Assembly (NCBI GenBank): GCA_024803745.1 | Contig: JANJXV010000024.1 | Location: 14,710,927 to 14,774,926 of the forward strand | DNA length: 64,000 nucleotides | Direction: 5' to 3' | Origin: Megascapheus bottae | Lineage: Eukaryota; Chordata; Mammalia; Rodentia; Geomyidae | In this document: one piece after another, positions 47,421-58,720 of the stretch | How the letters are laid out: each line of letters opens with the position of its first letter | Position numbering within the stretch: position 1 is the stretch's first letter | Program-made: the position numbers and the translations under genes | The notes under the pieces: model-generated | The model's database searches: none | What the model was told of the DNA's origin: nothing | Seen by the model: only the letters and a program-made list of their open reading frames with translations

Positions 47421-47879
47421 CAGGATAAAAAGCCAAGTTCATGGTCTATCCATGGCTCCCTGGGGACTCTAGCCGGCTAGCACTTCTGCCTTCCAGTCAG
47501 CCTGTGTACTGAGAGCTGATCTCTCCTCTCAGGGAAGCTGCTAAACTCCATCATAGTCAGACTTTAAGATGTGAGAGTGGCTGCTTAGTAGCACATCTAT
47601 GGAGGAAGGGCAGTTTTGCTGCTGTCTGTGGGAGCACTAGATGTTGCAAGGAGCTCTTTCCCGCACTTGCTGGGGCCATGGAAGACCCTCCTTTACCAGG
47701 TTGATGGGGTACCTTTGAGTCCTCACCACCATCCTCAGTACTCCAGTCTACAATCCCACTTTTGTGGAACGCTCTTGACTTCCGAAATGTCCGGAGGGCA
47801 TGAGACCTTCCTAATGGACTGGGGAGATGGCTAGCAATCTGTTCCCTGGTCTTTGTGTGAGAGGGGCTGGGGAAGATAC

Positions 47880-48010
47880 TACAGTGGGAGTGGCACCTTA
47901 GCTTTAAGCCTGATCTCCCCCCCCCCCTCCTCTGACAACTTGCTGTGTGACTCCAGACAAACTGTTGTCTTCTCTGAGCTTCATTTGCTCACCAGTCCTG
48001 TGGGAGAGGA
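47880..48010 (+). repeat. MIR fragment
   Basis: AACTTGCTGTGTGACTCCAG and TTCTCTGAGCTTCATTTGC are the MIR core. It is preceded by a C run at 47918-47927. Confidence 0.6.
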
Positions 48011-49094
48011 GCAAGGAAGAGCAGAAGACAGGTGCAAAACAAAAGCCTTGGGAGTCTTCCAGTTCCAAGGATGCAATAGAAAATCCAGGCTGCCAGAACC
48101 TATGGATGGGAGAAAACCGGGAGAGATGCCAGCCACCTCCCATTTGGTCCCTTTCAGTTCTGCAGTGATGAACTGGGGATGTTTTGCTTTAATGTAGAAG
48201 GAAGGGAAAGAGGGCCATCTTAGCAATGACATGTGGGGACAGGGACCACATCAGCAATCAACATATGGGGACTCTGGGGATATGCTCCAGACCAGTGGGG
48301 AGGCATCCTTGCACCTGAATGATATTGGGTGAATTGCTACAACATCTCTTTGCTTCTTTGCAGATGCCTGAGATTGCTCTGTATCCTGTCACTCATCTCT
48401 CAGCCTATGCTTCAAGTTTGAGTTCCCAGGGATTCTTCAGACACAGCCCCGTCTAGGTGCCAGGAGCAAATGTCTGAACAGGCTTGTCACAGTGTCAGCC
48501 ATCCAAACACAAACTTGAACTGACAACTCAGTCCCCTGCAGGGACACAAAGGACGAAGGAGAGACAGTGGCAGTGTCACTGTCAAACACATTTCACGTGA
48601 GACAAGCTGGGGGGACTCAAGTGTAAAATCTTCTCAAGACCCTAGCTCCTTGGGCTGCAGAAATTATCAGCACAACTACACCTCCAAGGTTGTCACACTC
48701 ACATCAGCTCCCCTGGGAGCCTCCTTGGGAAGCAGGCTAGAGATGCCAAGGGACACCAAGACACAAAGAAATGGCCAAGGAATCTTTGGTAGAGGTGCTA
48801 TAAAACTTCAGTGTCTGGAGCCCCAACTTGCACCAACCTTCCTTGGCCTGCAACCCCAGATTTTCACTTAAATTTCAGAGTCTCATCCTGGCAAAATTCC
48901 TCATCACCAACGCACATTCTCACCCTTTGCCTCCCATAGAGCAGGTGCTCTATCTGTCCAATCTCCCTGAAGAGAACTTGAAAAGAAACTCTGAGAATTA
49001 GGAAGGGGACAGAAGGAAGCCTCACACCATTTCCTCTCCTGGTAGATGCTTTGGTCTCTCTGGGTTCCACCACAGAAACTCTGCTTAAAATCAG
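48011..49094. other. Intron with no recognisable feature
   Basis: No landmarks of known repeats and no spliced open frame. Confidence 0.4.
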
Positions 49095-49360
49095 CCCTCT
49101 TGACCCTGCCAAGGCTCTGGATTCCACTTATCTGCTCAATTTCCATTTTCAGTAACACTTATCACCTGCTAAGCTACTCTATGATTTATTTATTATGTTG
49201 ATTGCTTCTTGGCTGCCTCCTCTTGCTAAAATCACAGGGATATTTATCGGCTTCTTCACTGTGGTGTCTCTGAGGCCTTGGCTGGTGTTTCTCACATAGT
49301 AGGTAGTTATTGACTATTTTGAATGAATGAATGAATGAATAAATAAATAAATTAACTTTG
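49095..49360 (+). repeat. L2 LINE 3' end with (GAAT)n and (AAAT)n tail
   Basis: The L2-like course AACACTTATCACCTGCTAAG, ATGATTTATTTATTATG, CACATAGTAGGTAGTTATTG is followed by GAATGAATGAATGAATGAAT and AAATAAAT at 49318-49350. Confidence 0.65.
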
Positions 49361-49538
49361 TGTGTCATAAAGCCAGTTGGTTCCGCACAGGTAGGTGATC
49401 CAGCTGCAGCCCATATCCTAGCCCTGAAGCATGTGTGCCCTCCTGGTCCATAGCAAGGGCTTTAGTGCTAGTGGTGGTGGAGGTGATGGTGGTAATGGTG
49501 GTATGTCTGTGCATGTGTGCGTGCATGTGTACGTGTGT

Positions 49539-49540
<2 letters not shown>

Positions 49541-49587
<47 letters not shown>
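49541..49587. repeat. (GT)n microsatellite
   Basis: About 23 GT units, preceded from 49510 by an impure GTGCATGTGT stretch. Confidence 0.97.
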
Positions 49588-50164
49588 CCCAGACACCTGA
49601 AAACAGATCCAATATCAACAGAAATCATAAAAACAAAGGGTGCCATGAAAGGTGGCTTTGGCCCAGACACAACTGAAAGTAGATAAATTAGATCCCAAGC
49701 AAGTAGAAACTTGTGCTGGAAACCTATGGATTCCAAGCAGGGAAAAGCTGGTGTGTGTAGTGGCAGAGATGCTGAAACTGGTCGGGAAATCTGCCACTTT
49801 TCCTAAGAAGAAGTGCCTCCCTTTGAGTGGGGGACTGCTGCTTCCCCTCATGTGTGGTCATTCCCAGGCCTGAGATGCTGCCTCGTTAACATTTCTACTC
49901 TTGTCTCTCCCTTTGGCTGGGCAAGTTTTGATCACAAAGGTTGTGGTGCACATGTGAACACTCCCTTGGGGGTACTGGAGTGACAGCAGATGCACACCAC
50001 ACACATACAAGTACATACACATGAGGCTGAGGGAGACAGACTGATGCAGTCTCAGGGACTGGGGGATGTGCAAAAACACACGTGAACCTGCTGCTACACA
50101 TGTATGCACACTCACCACAGAGATACCCAGAACTGCAAGGAAGAGGAACAAGACATGGTGCTGA

Positions 50165-50305
50165 TACAGATGACAAAATGACATTGACACTGAGCAGTGT
50201 GCACTCAGATGCTTTACATGGGGTGTCTCATCAAAACCTTACCACTAATCTAGATCAATCTTATTTTCTATGTCCCCATTTCACAGGTTACAAATGGGGT
50301 CCCAT
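50165..50305 (-). repeat. MIR remnant
   Basis: GATGCTTTACATGGGGTGTC and TGTCCCCATTTCACAGGTTA are reversed MIR landmarks. Confidence 0.6.
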
Positions 50306-50542
50306 GTAACCTAAGCGGGCCTCTTTCTACAATTACTGCTCCCTTCCATTCTCCCCCTCCACACAGCCCTTCTGCATTCTCAAAACCATCAGTCATGTTC
50401 TTGTCTTAGGTTGCCACACTTTCCATTCCCTGGATCACTCTTCTCCTGACATCCACCTCCCACCACTTCACTGTTTTCTATTCCATGCTCCTATGCTCCT
50501 TCCTCAGGAGGAGTCCTCTGGCAACATATTCCTTTCCTTTGC

Positions 50543-50612
50543 TTTCCTTCCTTCCTTCCTTCCTTCCTTCCTTCCTTCCTTCCTTCCTTCCTTCCTTCCT
50601 TCCTTCCTTCCT
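50543..50612. repeat. (CCTT)n microsatellite at a SINE tail
   Basis: About 17 CCTT units running into the poly(T) of the ID fragment that follows. Confidence 0.97.
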
Positions 50613-50690
50613 TTTTTTTTTTGTTTTGAATCTCTGGGCCTCATATTGGCTAGGCTAATGTTCTACCACTTGAGCAACATCTCTACTTGG
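50613..50690 (-). repeat. ID-type SINE fragment
   Basis: A T run, GGCTAGGCTAATGTTCTACC and CTTGAGCAACATCTCTACTT. Confidence 0.65.
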
Positions 50691-51390
50691 CAATCATCCT
50701 TTAAAGAACTGTTCTACCACTCCCTGGGACATTAGGCAGCTATAGAGGGTGGGAGAGGGTTTTTCCACCAGAGGAAATGCGGAGTGGAGTGGGCTGTAGA
50801 AGGGGGTCGGGATGGAAGTCGGCCCATGTGCCTTCACAAGGGAACCAGAGGATAGGTTTGGGAAATAAGTTCCCAAGCCGAGGATAGGAGTTACAGCATG
50901 GGGCTGAAAAGCTGGGCTCATGCCAAGAGCAATGGTAAATCATCAATGGAAACCATTGTGGGTAGAAGAGCTGCCAGTTTTGCTCACAGCCTTCCTCCCC
51001 CCCTCCTCTCCTCACCAGCCTGTTATTCCCTAAGGGTTCAAGGGCCCAAGGTCCTACTACAACTTCCAAAAGATATGAGAGAGGAGGCAGGAGTGTCTAA
51101 GAACAGATGTGGCAGAGCCACATTCTTCACTACTAGCTCTCTCTTACACACTCTCCCCTCCCTGAAGAGAATTGTCTTTTACTCTAATGTGAGCCTTGTG
51201 GGTTGTAATTCAGATTGCTACTCCACCATACTTAGGAGCTGAGAGGCTGTCTTTCCACTGAGATCAGGCAATAGAGACTCCAGGGTGTTTTATGGGAGAT
51301 GGTAGGTTTTGGTATTTCGTGACAGGAACAAATGGATTGAAGGAAGAGGCTAAGGGCCTATAGACCTCTTTTGTTTTATTTTTTAAACTG
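50691..51390. other. Intron with no recognisable feature
   Basis: Plain sequence; no repeat landmark. Confidence 0.4.
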
Positions 51391-51392
51391 CT

Positions 51393-51620
51393 GTTTTTGT
51401 TTTCAATACTGTGAATTAAAATCAGGAATTCAAGGCCTTGCCTTTACTAGGCAAGAGCTCCATTATTTGAACTATAGCCCCAGTCCTTTTTGCTTTTAGT
51501 TCATTTTTCAGGTGGGATCATAGAGTAACTTCCTCTGTGCTGGCCTTCAACTGTGATCCTCCTACCTTTACTTCCCAAGTAGCTTGCATTACAGGTGTAT
51601 CTCACCATGCCTGGCCCTTT
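51393..51620 (-). repeat. Old ID plus B1-related SINE
   Basis: TGCCTTTACTAGGCAAGAGC (ID, reversed), a TTTTTGCTTTTAG linker, then CTGGCCTTCAACTGTGATCC and ATTACAGGTGTATCTCACC (B1, reversed). Confidence 0.7.
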
Positions 51621-51639
51621 TGTAGATCATTTTAGCTCA

Positions 51640-52690
51640 GATTAATTTATTCATTCATTCACCCAGATGAATGAATACATATGGGATACCTGTAATGTAT
51701 GGAGTATTTATGTGTCAGAACATTTTTAGTAGGCTGTTGATAGATACATACATGAACAAAAATGACTAAAAAAACCAATATTTGTAGTCTCATGGAGCTT
51801 ACGTTCTAAACGTGGATGGTACACAAAAGGTAATAAACATAACATATATAAAGTGCCTAAAAATAGATGAAGCACTACAAATAAAAATAGAGATCAATGA
51901 GGACATGGCAATTGCTGGGTCTGAATGGAGACCTGGCTGGGATTTTCTCTGGGGAGCTCAGGGAGGCCCCCCATAAAAGCAAAGCCTCAACAGAGAATCA
52001 TCTTTGTAGTTTTTTGCAGAGAACATCAGATCAAGGGAACAATCACTTAGAGATCACCTAGGACATATCTGTGTACAGACATTCACGCCCCCCATCCCCT
52101 GGATCTGCAGCACAGATGAGGGGAAGAGAATGACAAAGTGAAGAGCAAGGATGGTGAAGTCTAGTGTTTCCCAGTGTGCATAGAGCCTTCTGGGTCTTGG
52201 TGAATGCTTTGGCTGTTGCAAGTATCTGACCAGAGGAAAAGACATGATCCAATGTAAACTTTAAAAAACTGATATTTGCACCCCTAAAAAATAAGGCCTG
52301 GAAAGGGAAGGTTAAGAACAGTAGGTGCATTTAAGGGGCTGTTACAAAGTGGCATTATGATGGCTAGCAAGTAGTCATATTCTGGAAACATTTTTAGAGC
52401 TATTAGAATTTTTCAACACACTTTGTGGAGGCAAGGAATAAAGGCAAGAGTCAAAGATGGCTGAATGGCTTTTATTCTGAATTATGTGGTTGCTGTCATC
52501 TGGGATGGGATGTGAACAAGAAAGGAATGTTAGAGAGGAAGATGTAGAGGTCAGCCATGTTAAATCAAAGACCTGTGAGACATATAGGTAAAGATGGCAG
52601 GGAGGGAGGTAGTTGGTTATGTAAGGTAGGACCCAAAGAGAAAACACGGGATTAGAGAGTGTCAGATAATGCTTAATGTCATGAACTAAA
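51640..52690. repeat. Ancient mammalian-wide repeat, family unsure
   Basis: A familiar ordered series runs through this kilobase: TTATTCATTCATTCACCC, TCATGGAGCTTACGTTCTA, GGAAAAGACATGATCC, GGGGCTGTTACAAAGTGG, AGAGTCAAAGATGGCTGAA. I recognise it as an old long interspersed repeat but cannot name it reliably. Confidence 0.5.
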
Positions 52691-53046
52691 TGGTTTGTTG
52701 AAGAACAAGTATAAGATGAGGTAGGTAGTGAGAAGAGGAGAAGAAACCAGAAGAGGAGACTGAGAAACAGTGATCAAAGCAGTAAGAGGGAATTCTTCTC
52801 CAATGACAACTTGAAGAAAGCATCCGAGTCAGCATCCATACCTCTTTCTAGGCTTGGATGCCAACAGATGAAGGACTTTGCTCCTTGCATTTCTTTGAGT
52901 CCCTGCCTGCAGTAGTTTCACCAAGATTCCAAGGTTACCTCATCCTCCAATAGGTTGACTCAAAGGTTAAAAAAACTGCTGTTTGCTGCCTGTCTTAGTT
53001 TACATTTGTTGATGTATTGGCTTACCATAGTTTTACATCACAAGAG

Positions 53047-53100
53047 CAGAGCTCTTGTGTGACCTAGGCCCAGCAGAGCTCTTGTGTGACCTAGGCCCAG
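53047..53100. repeat. Exact 27-bp tandem duplication
   Basis: A 27-base unit beginning CAGAGCTCTTGTGTGACC is repeated without change or gap. It starts with the SacI-like palindrome GAGCTC. Confidence 0.97.
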
Positions 53101-53244
53101 CAGTCCGCAGATCCTAACTAGTTATAGAAAGTTTCTTGTCACCAGGACTAATCCAACGCTACTTAAGAATCACTTGGAACTGTTTAAGAAAGAAAGCAGG
53201 CGATTTTATTGAAACAGTGAGTTTACTAGGTAAAAATATTATTG

Positions 53245-53495
53245 TAGCCAGATGCTGATGACCCATGCCTACAATCCTAGCTACTCAGGAGCTGAGATTT
53301 GAGGATCCAGGTTCAAAGCCAGCCCTAACAGGAAAGGCCATGAGATTCTTATCTCCAGTTAACCAGCAGAAAACCAGAAGTGGTGCTATGGCTCAAAGTG
53401 ATGGAGAACTAGCCTTGAGCAAAAATGGAGCTCAGGAACAGTATCCGGGCCCCAGAGTTTAACTCCATGGCTGACCAAAAATAAATAAATAAGTA
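53245..53495 (+). repeat. B1-ID fused SINE
   Basis: B1 half with CTACAATCCTAGCTACTC, linker GATTCTTATCTCCAGTTAAC, ID half AGTGGTGCTATGGCTCAAAG, and an (AAAT)n tail. Confidence 0.9.
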
Positions 53496-53509
53496 TAAAT
53501 AAGACAAGT

Positions 53510-53825
53510 CACGGTGGTGATGTTAGGATATTACAGCTCCCTTCAAATCCAGTATCCCCACATGTGAAGACATCTGGAGATTCTCTCTCTAAGGGCTGTA
53601 AATTAAAATTGAGGCTATTTATGAGGGGCCTAACCTAATCTGACTAGTGTTCTTACACGGAAAGGCACACACAGATGGCAGACCATGTGAAGGCACAGGA
53701 AGAAGATGGACATCTGTGAACCAAGGAGACAAGCTCCAAAGAAGTCAAGTCTACTGACACCTTAATCTTGAACTTCTAAGGGTCATAGTCTGTGGTCTAT
53801 TACACCACAGACTGATAGGTCACTC
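53510..53825 (+). repeat. Ancient LTR-type repeat
   Basis: GAGGGGCCTAACCTAATCTG, CTAGTGTTCTTACACGG, CCATGTGAAGGCACAGGAAG, GATGGACATCTGTGAACCAA and GACACCTTAATCTTGAACTT follow the order of a common mammalian LTR-type repeat. Family not fixed. Confidence 0.6.
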
Positions 53826-53936
53826 AAGTTGGTCAAGTCCACAGACTTGAGCTGACCTTGTTGCTCTCCAAAAGATTCATTCTAACATGGAAAGATGCTC
53901 CCCCTCAGCTCCCAGGGCCTTGAAGCAGACCAAGAG

Positions 53937-53987
53937 TGTGAATGTGTGTGTGTATGTGTGTATGTGTGTGTGTGTGTGGGGGGGGTT
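53937..53987. repeat. GT-rich impure array ending in a G run
   Basis: GTGTGTGTATGTGTG-type units end in nine G residues at 53979-53987. Confidence 0.9.
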
Positions 53988-54090
53988 AACCTCACTAAGA
54001 AAAACAAGGAATGGAGACAGCAGGACAACCTCATTCTCTGCTCAGACATCCTCATTCTCTAGGCAAAATGGTTCACACTCACCCCACATA

Positions 54091-54130
54091 AGGGCATTCC
54101 CAAGCCCTGTGAGGGCATTCCCAAGCCCTG
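54091..54130. repeat. 21-bp period tandem duplication
   Basis: AGGGCATTCCCAAGCCCTG occurs at 54091-54109 and 54112-54130. The rest of 53990-55046 shows no other feature. Confidence 0.95.
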
Positions 54131-55046
54131 GCGTCCACAAGAACACCACAATGGATTCCAGTGTGGCTGAAGCTGGGCAATCCAACCAGGGAGCCCCACA
54201 CCAAGAGCAGATGTCATCCAGCTCTCAGGGAGGGTGGCGTAGCTGTGAGATGCTGGGGCATAATGCACAAGCCCTGTGGGTGGCATAATGTGGAATTCAT
54301 CTCTCTCACTCTGAGGAGCAGGGGATGGGTGAAACACAATCCACACTCTGTCAGTGAGGTCCTCCCGAGAGTTCAGGCAACGCTAATGAAGACGAATAAG
54401 ATGGGGAGCCATTGCTCATGGATGTGGCCTCTGCCCCTCAGCGCTGACACATCCATATTCATGAGCTGGGAGGACAGCTCTTGGGATGACCCAACCAATG
54501 CAGAGATGATGGGCAGAAATATAGTAATCTGCAGTGGGTATATCTGGGGGGACAGGGAGCACAAGTAGGAAGGGGTGGGGGATGTAATTCTGCTCCCTAA
54601 TTCTTTATCCACTTGGCTATTTCATGATGTTCCCTTGTTTAGGGTCTTTTGTGAGTATATCTTTGCCCATCACAAACTTCCTGGGTCCAGAGAGATGACT
54701 TTGGTAGGATATTACACATTAGGTAAGAACTTTGGACCAAGAACTTGGGCATTACGTACCATGTTTCTACAAAAGAGGAAAAATGTTGTCCCTAAACTTA
54801 TTCACGCTATCATTTTGAAGTTAGTGGATTTGTCCTAGACTCACGAATATTTTGATATTTCAAATGTTTCATTCCCTGTTACAGCACACCCAGCTTCAGT
54901 CCCCAGGCAGCAGAACTGAAAGGAAACACGCTGAGCCAAATAAATCAAATCACCTCTGTGCAGCCGGCCTCCTGTAGGTTTCCACAGAGCCACAGGCTAG
55001 TATTTAGTTGCAAGACAAATGTCTAGCCGAGTCCGAAGAGCCTTAC

Positions 55047-55178
55047 CTGCCTTTCTGACATGATGTAGAGTTGCTCGTGATCCTTGGAGAAGGCCATGTC
55101 CCTGAGAACTGGACCGGGATCTACTACCTGCACAGTCTCATACTGGAGGGCGTTGCCTCTAGGCCCATCCACTCGGAT
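55047..55178 (-). CDS. PLXNA4: PLXNA4 internal coding exon: C-terminal end of the sema domain
   Basis: Read on the minus strand from 55178 to 55047, this 132-bp exon is open in one frame and encodes 44 residues, starting [16 protein letters not shown] and ending [11 protein letters not shown]. It starts and ends on codon boundaries. The acceptor is a long pyrimidine tract ending in CTCTGTAG, and the donor is CAG|GTAAGG. The ending (DMAF...LYIMSERQ) is the last blade of a plexin sema beta-propeller, just before the PSI domain. Plexin A4 is a cell-surface receptor for class 3 and 6 semaphorins, acting with neuropilins in axon guidance; the sema domain binds ligand and holds the receptor autoinhibited. 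I assign A4 rather than A1-A3 because the [12 protein letters not shown] stretch and the following LTRVPVESC match A4 as I remember it. The next exon lies 49.6 kb downstream at 5437. The preceding exon is outside the window. Exon number (probably 4) is a guess. Confidence 0.93.
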
Positions 55179-55183
55179 CTACA

Positions 55184-57153
55184 GAGAAAAGGAAGATAGG
55201 GGAAAAAAAGCAGACATGAGTTCAGGTCCTACACTACCCACAGACCAACTTGATCCCAGAGATTCTGCCAACAGCTAAGGCAGGGGTCAATGAGCTCTGT
55301 CCCCATAAAGTTCAGAGAACAAGGCCAGAAGCAGGGAGGATACAAGCCCACCTTGGTCTCTGGATAGGAAAGCCACAAACAAGGACAGGGGACAGACCAA
55401 TCTGGTCTCCTTTTCTAAGATCCATCATGCCTCAGGATAAGGTCTTTGAGGCGTTATTGGTCTTTGGAGAAGAAGATGGGAATGGTATTGGCAAAAGCAA
55501 TATGAGATATGGGGATTGGGCAAACTGAGACTGTTTCAGATGACAATGTCATCCTTCATCAGAAAAACAATATTTGTTATCATATTTGTTAGCAGAAAAT
55601 AATTTGGGCATACTCATGTGGGCTAATTCTTGGAAATTGTTATTCTGAGATCATTGGTTTCATTTTGCCATGGAAACTATTGGCTGGTACTTCAGGCTTT
55701 GGAGTAAAGAGTAGGTCCTGAAGGTTCTTTTCCTCCAGGGAAAAGGGTGTGGACATTACAGGAAAATGTGGCTCAAGCATGAGTCACCCTCACTCTTCCA
55801 AGAATACTTGCAGAGTCAATGGTCCTTGGACCACTCACGAGCCCTTCCTAGAATTGTTTGTGGAGACAACTGGAAGACACTTTTGCACATACCCTCCATC
55901 ATCACTGAGAATCAATCTAAAAAAGACACAGGCTTCTGACCTGACACATGCTGGCCTGGCTCCTGGATGTCTGTCCAGGTATCTAGAATCATCCTGAGTC
56001 TGAGCACACAGCTCTAACATAGCAATGCTCTTAAAAAACACTAAACACATAAATTGGGAATAAATGCTACTGAAGATATAACATTTGTAATAAGTGACAG
56101 GTAGGAGATTAACTGAATTGGGTTAAATTTCGTTAGTGCAAGACTTTGCAAAGCACCTGAAACTGTAGAGATTTCAATAACCAAACAAAAGAAAACATCA
56201 CATTCCAACCATCCCCTCTAAAAACATCCCAGTTAATTTTAATTCATAATTTTTAACCTCTGATGAAGTCCAGGCAAGTAGGTAAATGTTTTAAAAGGAA
56301 CCAAGCCTGATCCTATTGCACCACTAGCAATTCTGGTGGTTCCTGATTCTGTTGAGTCCACTGAACACTGATGTCAGGATACTTTACATTTGATTTTTAC
56401 ATTTGTTCAAGATTTCATTTGTTGTTGTTGTTTTCCTTTTAAGCCATTATCTGTAAGCTTCTCAGACCTCAAAGCTGGGAGACAGCTTTGCACGTAATAC
56501 AATTCTCTCAAAATTATGGACTCATTTGTCATGGCTCAAGTGGTCCCTTGAGCACACATGTCTCCCTCTGTTACCCTCGTATGGTTCTGAACCTACTCTC
56601 ATGGTACCATCTTTCATGCTATAGTGACTGAGAAGTAACTGGCTCAAGCTCATTAATGGGCTTCAGCAGAGAAAAGTAGGGATGTATGGCAGAGAGAAAG
56701 ATCTCTTCTCACCCTCTGTAGAGTCAAAGAAACAAAGATATGTTGGCAACCTTTCTGTGACAAGAAGAGATGGAGCCAGGGAAGGAAAGCTTACAGGTGC
56801 AAAACAAATAGTCCTTGGTGACATCCCCAAACCACTTAGTCCAAATAACAGCATAGTTGACCTATCGTCAGGAAATTCCAGATCCTTAAGACATTTCCAT
56901 ATTGTTACAGTAATGCAAAGGCTTACTCACACATCAAAATTCCCAACTCATATATTGATAATAGATAAAGAAAATGAGAGTAGGTTCATTAAGCAGTGAG
57001 CATGAGCTATGATGTCTAGGGACAGAACTGAAATCCAAGTTTTACTTAGAAGTCTATTTAGAGGAAAGATCTTATTCCTGAAGATGGAAGGAAGAGAGAT
57101 CCAGAGGCTTTCTTTAGTCCTTCTTGACACTGATGTTCAAAAACTGTGCTTGA
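55184..57153. other. Intron with no recognisable feature
   Basis: Apart from the A-rich stretch opposite the acceptor pyrimidine tract, nothing is identified. (GTT)n near 56420 is very short. Confidence 0.4.
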
Positions 57154-57352
57154 TACCAGGTACTGGTGCTTATAATCCTAGCCACTCAGGAGTCTAAAGC
57201 CAATCAAAATAGGAAAGTCTTTTAAGACTCTTACTTCCAATTAACCACCAAAATTCTGAAGTGGAATTGTGGTTCAAATAGTAGAGTCCTGGCGTTGAAC
57301 AAAAATGTCCAGGGACAGAGTTCAAACCCCAGGACTGGTATAAAAAAAAGAC
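57154..57352 (+). repeat. B1-ID fused SINE with probable duplication
   Basis: TAATCCTAGCCACTCAGGAG, linker ACTCTTACTTCCAATTAACC, ID half GTGGAATTGTGGTTCAAATAG, A-rich end. AACTGTGCTTGA (about 57142-57153) and AACCTGTGCTTGA (about 57355-57367) flank it. The B1 half is internally shortened. Confidence 0.85.
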
Positions 57353-58269
57353 AAAACCTGTGCTTGACCAATATTTATATTCAAAATGAACTAATGAATG
57401 AAGTTGAGAGTCCTCTTTGCTTAACACAAAGCTCATGAAAATGATAACAAACACATGTAAAGGAATTAAAGTGAAAGATGTTTACTCCTATAGATCAAAA
57501 TACTTCAGGCTCTTAGAACCCTTTTTATACAGCCACCACAAGCCACATGATGTTCATATTGGCCTGGCCCTCTTTTAATCTGAAGGAAATTGGAGTTCAT
57601 TGAAGCCAATTGAGATTACCACCCAAGTCTGACCGTAGAGTGATGGCCTTGGCCCTTGGCCCAGCCAGTCTTCATCCCTAGCTAGGAAGTGCCCTGGAAT
57701 GGGAGCAGAGAGTGATAGTGAGGGCCCTGGCTGCTCTCCAAGCCCCTCAGGCTGCCTATAGGCACAGACTCCTGAAGGAAATGTTGGTGGAACTAACATC
57801 CATTTAATGTGTTGATGGGACTCCCCATCCCCAATAGAAATTAGATTCAGCGCCTGAGCAGTGACTTTATCATCTGTCTCCAACTCTCCGGCTCCCTAAT
57901 AGAAGTGATGCTTTGAATGTAATAGATCTCAGAGAAACATGGGTGACGTGGGGCAAAGCCAGAGGGCTGGATGAGGGAAGGACCAGAAGAGGCCAATGGT
58001 CCAAATTTTCACAGGGTATCTGTGTCCCCCAGCCTTCTCCACACTCAGCCAGAAAGGATATGAGCAACTGGAAATGTGTTTCTCCCTCTCCACTCACTAA
58101 TCCACAGCACTTCATAATACAGAATGGAAACTGGTCATGTCTCTGTCTCTTAAGAGAATTTGACACGTATGTTGGAATTATCTGAATGTTTGATGGGAAG
58201 TCCTGAAATGTAGGTAGAATGGATCTTGGGTCAATATGAACTGTCCTTTATTTTCACATTTATTGATTG

Positions 58270-58545
58270 ATTGATTTTAGTAATCCTACGGCTTGAACCG
58301 CAAGGCCTTGAGTATGGTAGGCAAGCCCTCTACTACTCAAGTAGTTAAACAACATTCATAGCCTTTCATTTTTTTTCTTTTTCCCTTTCATTTGCTTTTT
58401 GATTTTGAAATAAGGCCTTTCTAAGATTTCCTGGGCTAGCCTCAACCCCATGACCATCCTATCCTCCCTTACCCCCCCACACTGCTCCATCTCTTGATTA
58501 GTTGGGATTATAGACCTGAGATGGAGCCACACCACCAGTTGCAAA
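58270..58545 (-). repeat. Old ID plus B1-related SINE
   Basis: GCCTTGAGTATGGTAGGCAA (ID, reversed), a long T-rich linker at 58368-58400, then TTTCCTGGGCTAGCCTCAAC and TTAGTTGGGATTATAGACC (B1, reversed). Confidence 0.7.
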
Positions 58546-58554
58546 CTGTTCATT

Positions 58555-58720
58555 ATTGAATGGCTACTATGTCAGACACTGGCATCTCACAATGAATAAG
58601 GTAAGTGTTAATACTTTCTTCACCTCTGGTGAAGCAAAACAATTCAAATAACTTGTTCAAGGTCACACATGTGGTGAATATCAGAACCTAGATCCACACC
58701 AAGGTCTAACTGATTGCCAT
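58555..58720 (-). repeat. MIR remnant
   Basis: GCTACTATGTCAGACACTGG and ACTTGTTCAAGGTCACACAT. Confidence 0.7.

Larger units (their letters stand above)
5438..55046 (-). other. PLXNA4: PLXNA4 intron between the sema-end exon and the PSI exon
   Basis: The 49,609-bp interval is bounded by GTAAGG at the donor (55046 down to 55041) and CCTAG at the acceptor (5438-5442). It is phase 0: the reading passes from ...SERQ directly into LTRVPVES, as in other plexins, so no coding exon is missing between them. It contains no other recognisable exon. Its content is retroposons, microsatellites and unique intronic DNA, itemised below. Confidence 0.9.

Noticed and set aside
49365..49736. Open frames with His/Thr or Val/Cys repeats
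   Set aside because: Products of the (GT)n microsatellite, not coding sequence. The same applies at 484-744, 39631-39886, 41300-41512 and 59748-60011.
50493..50735. Open frame with LPSFLPSF repeats
   Set aside because: Translation of the (CCTT)n array.
54980..55046. Search for a further coding exon close to the sema exon
   Set aside because: The reading frame after the donor stops within eight codons, and ...SERQ joins directly to LTRVPVES at 5437.
55084..55278. Plus-strand open frame opposite the sema exon
   Set aside because: Antisense shadow of the PLXNA4 exon.
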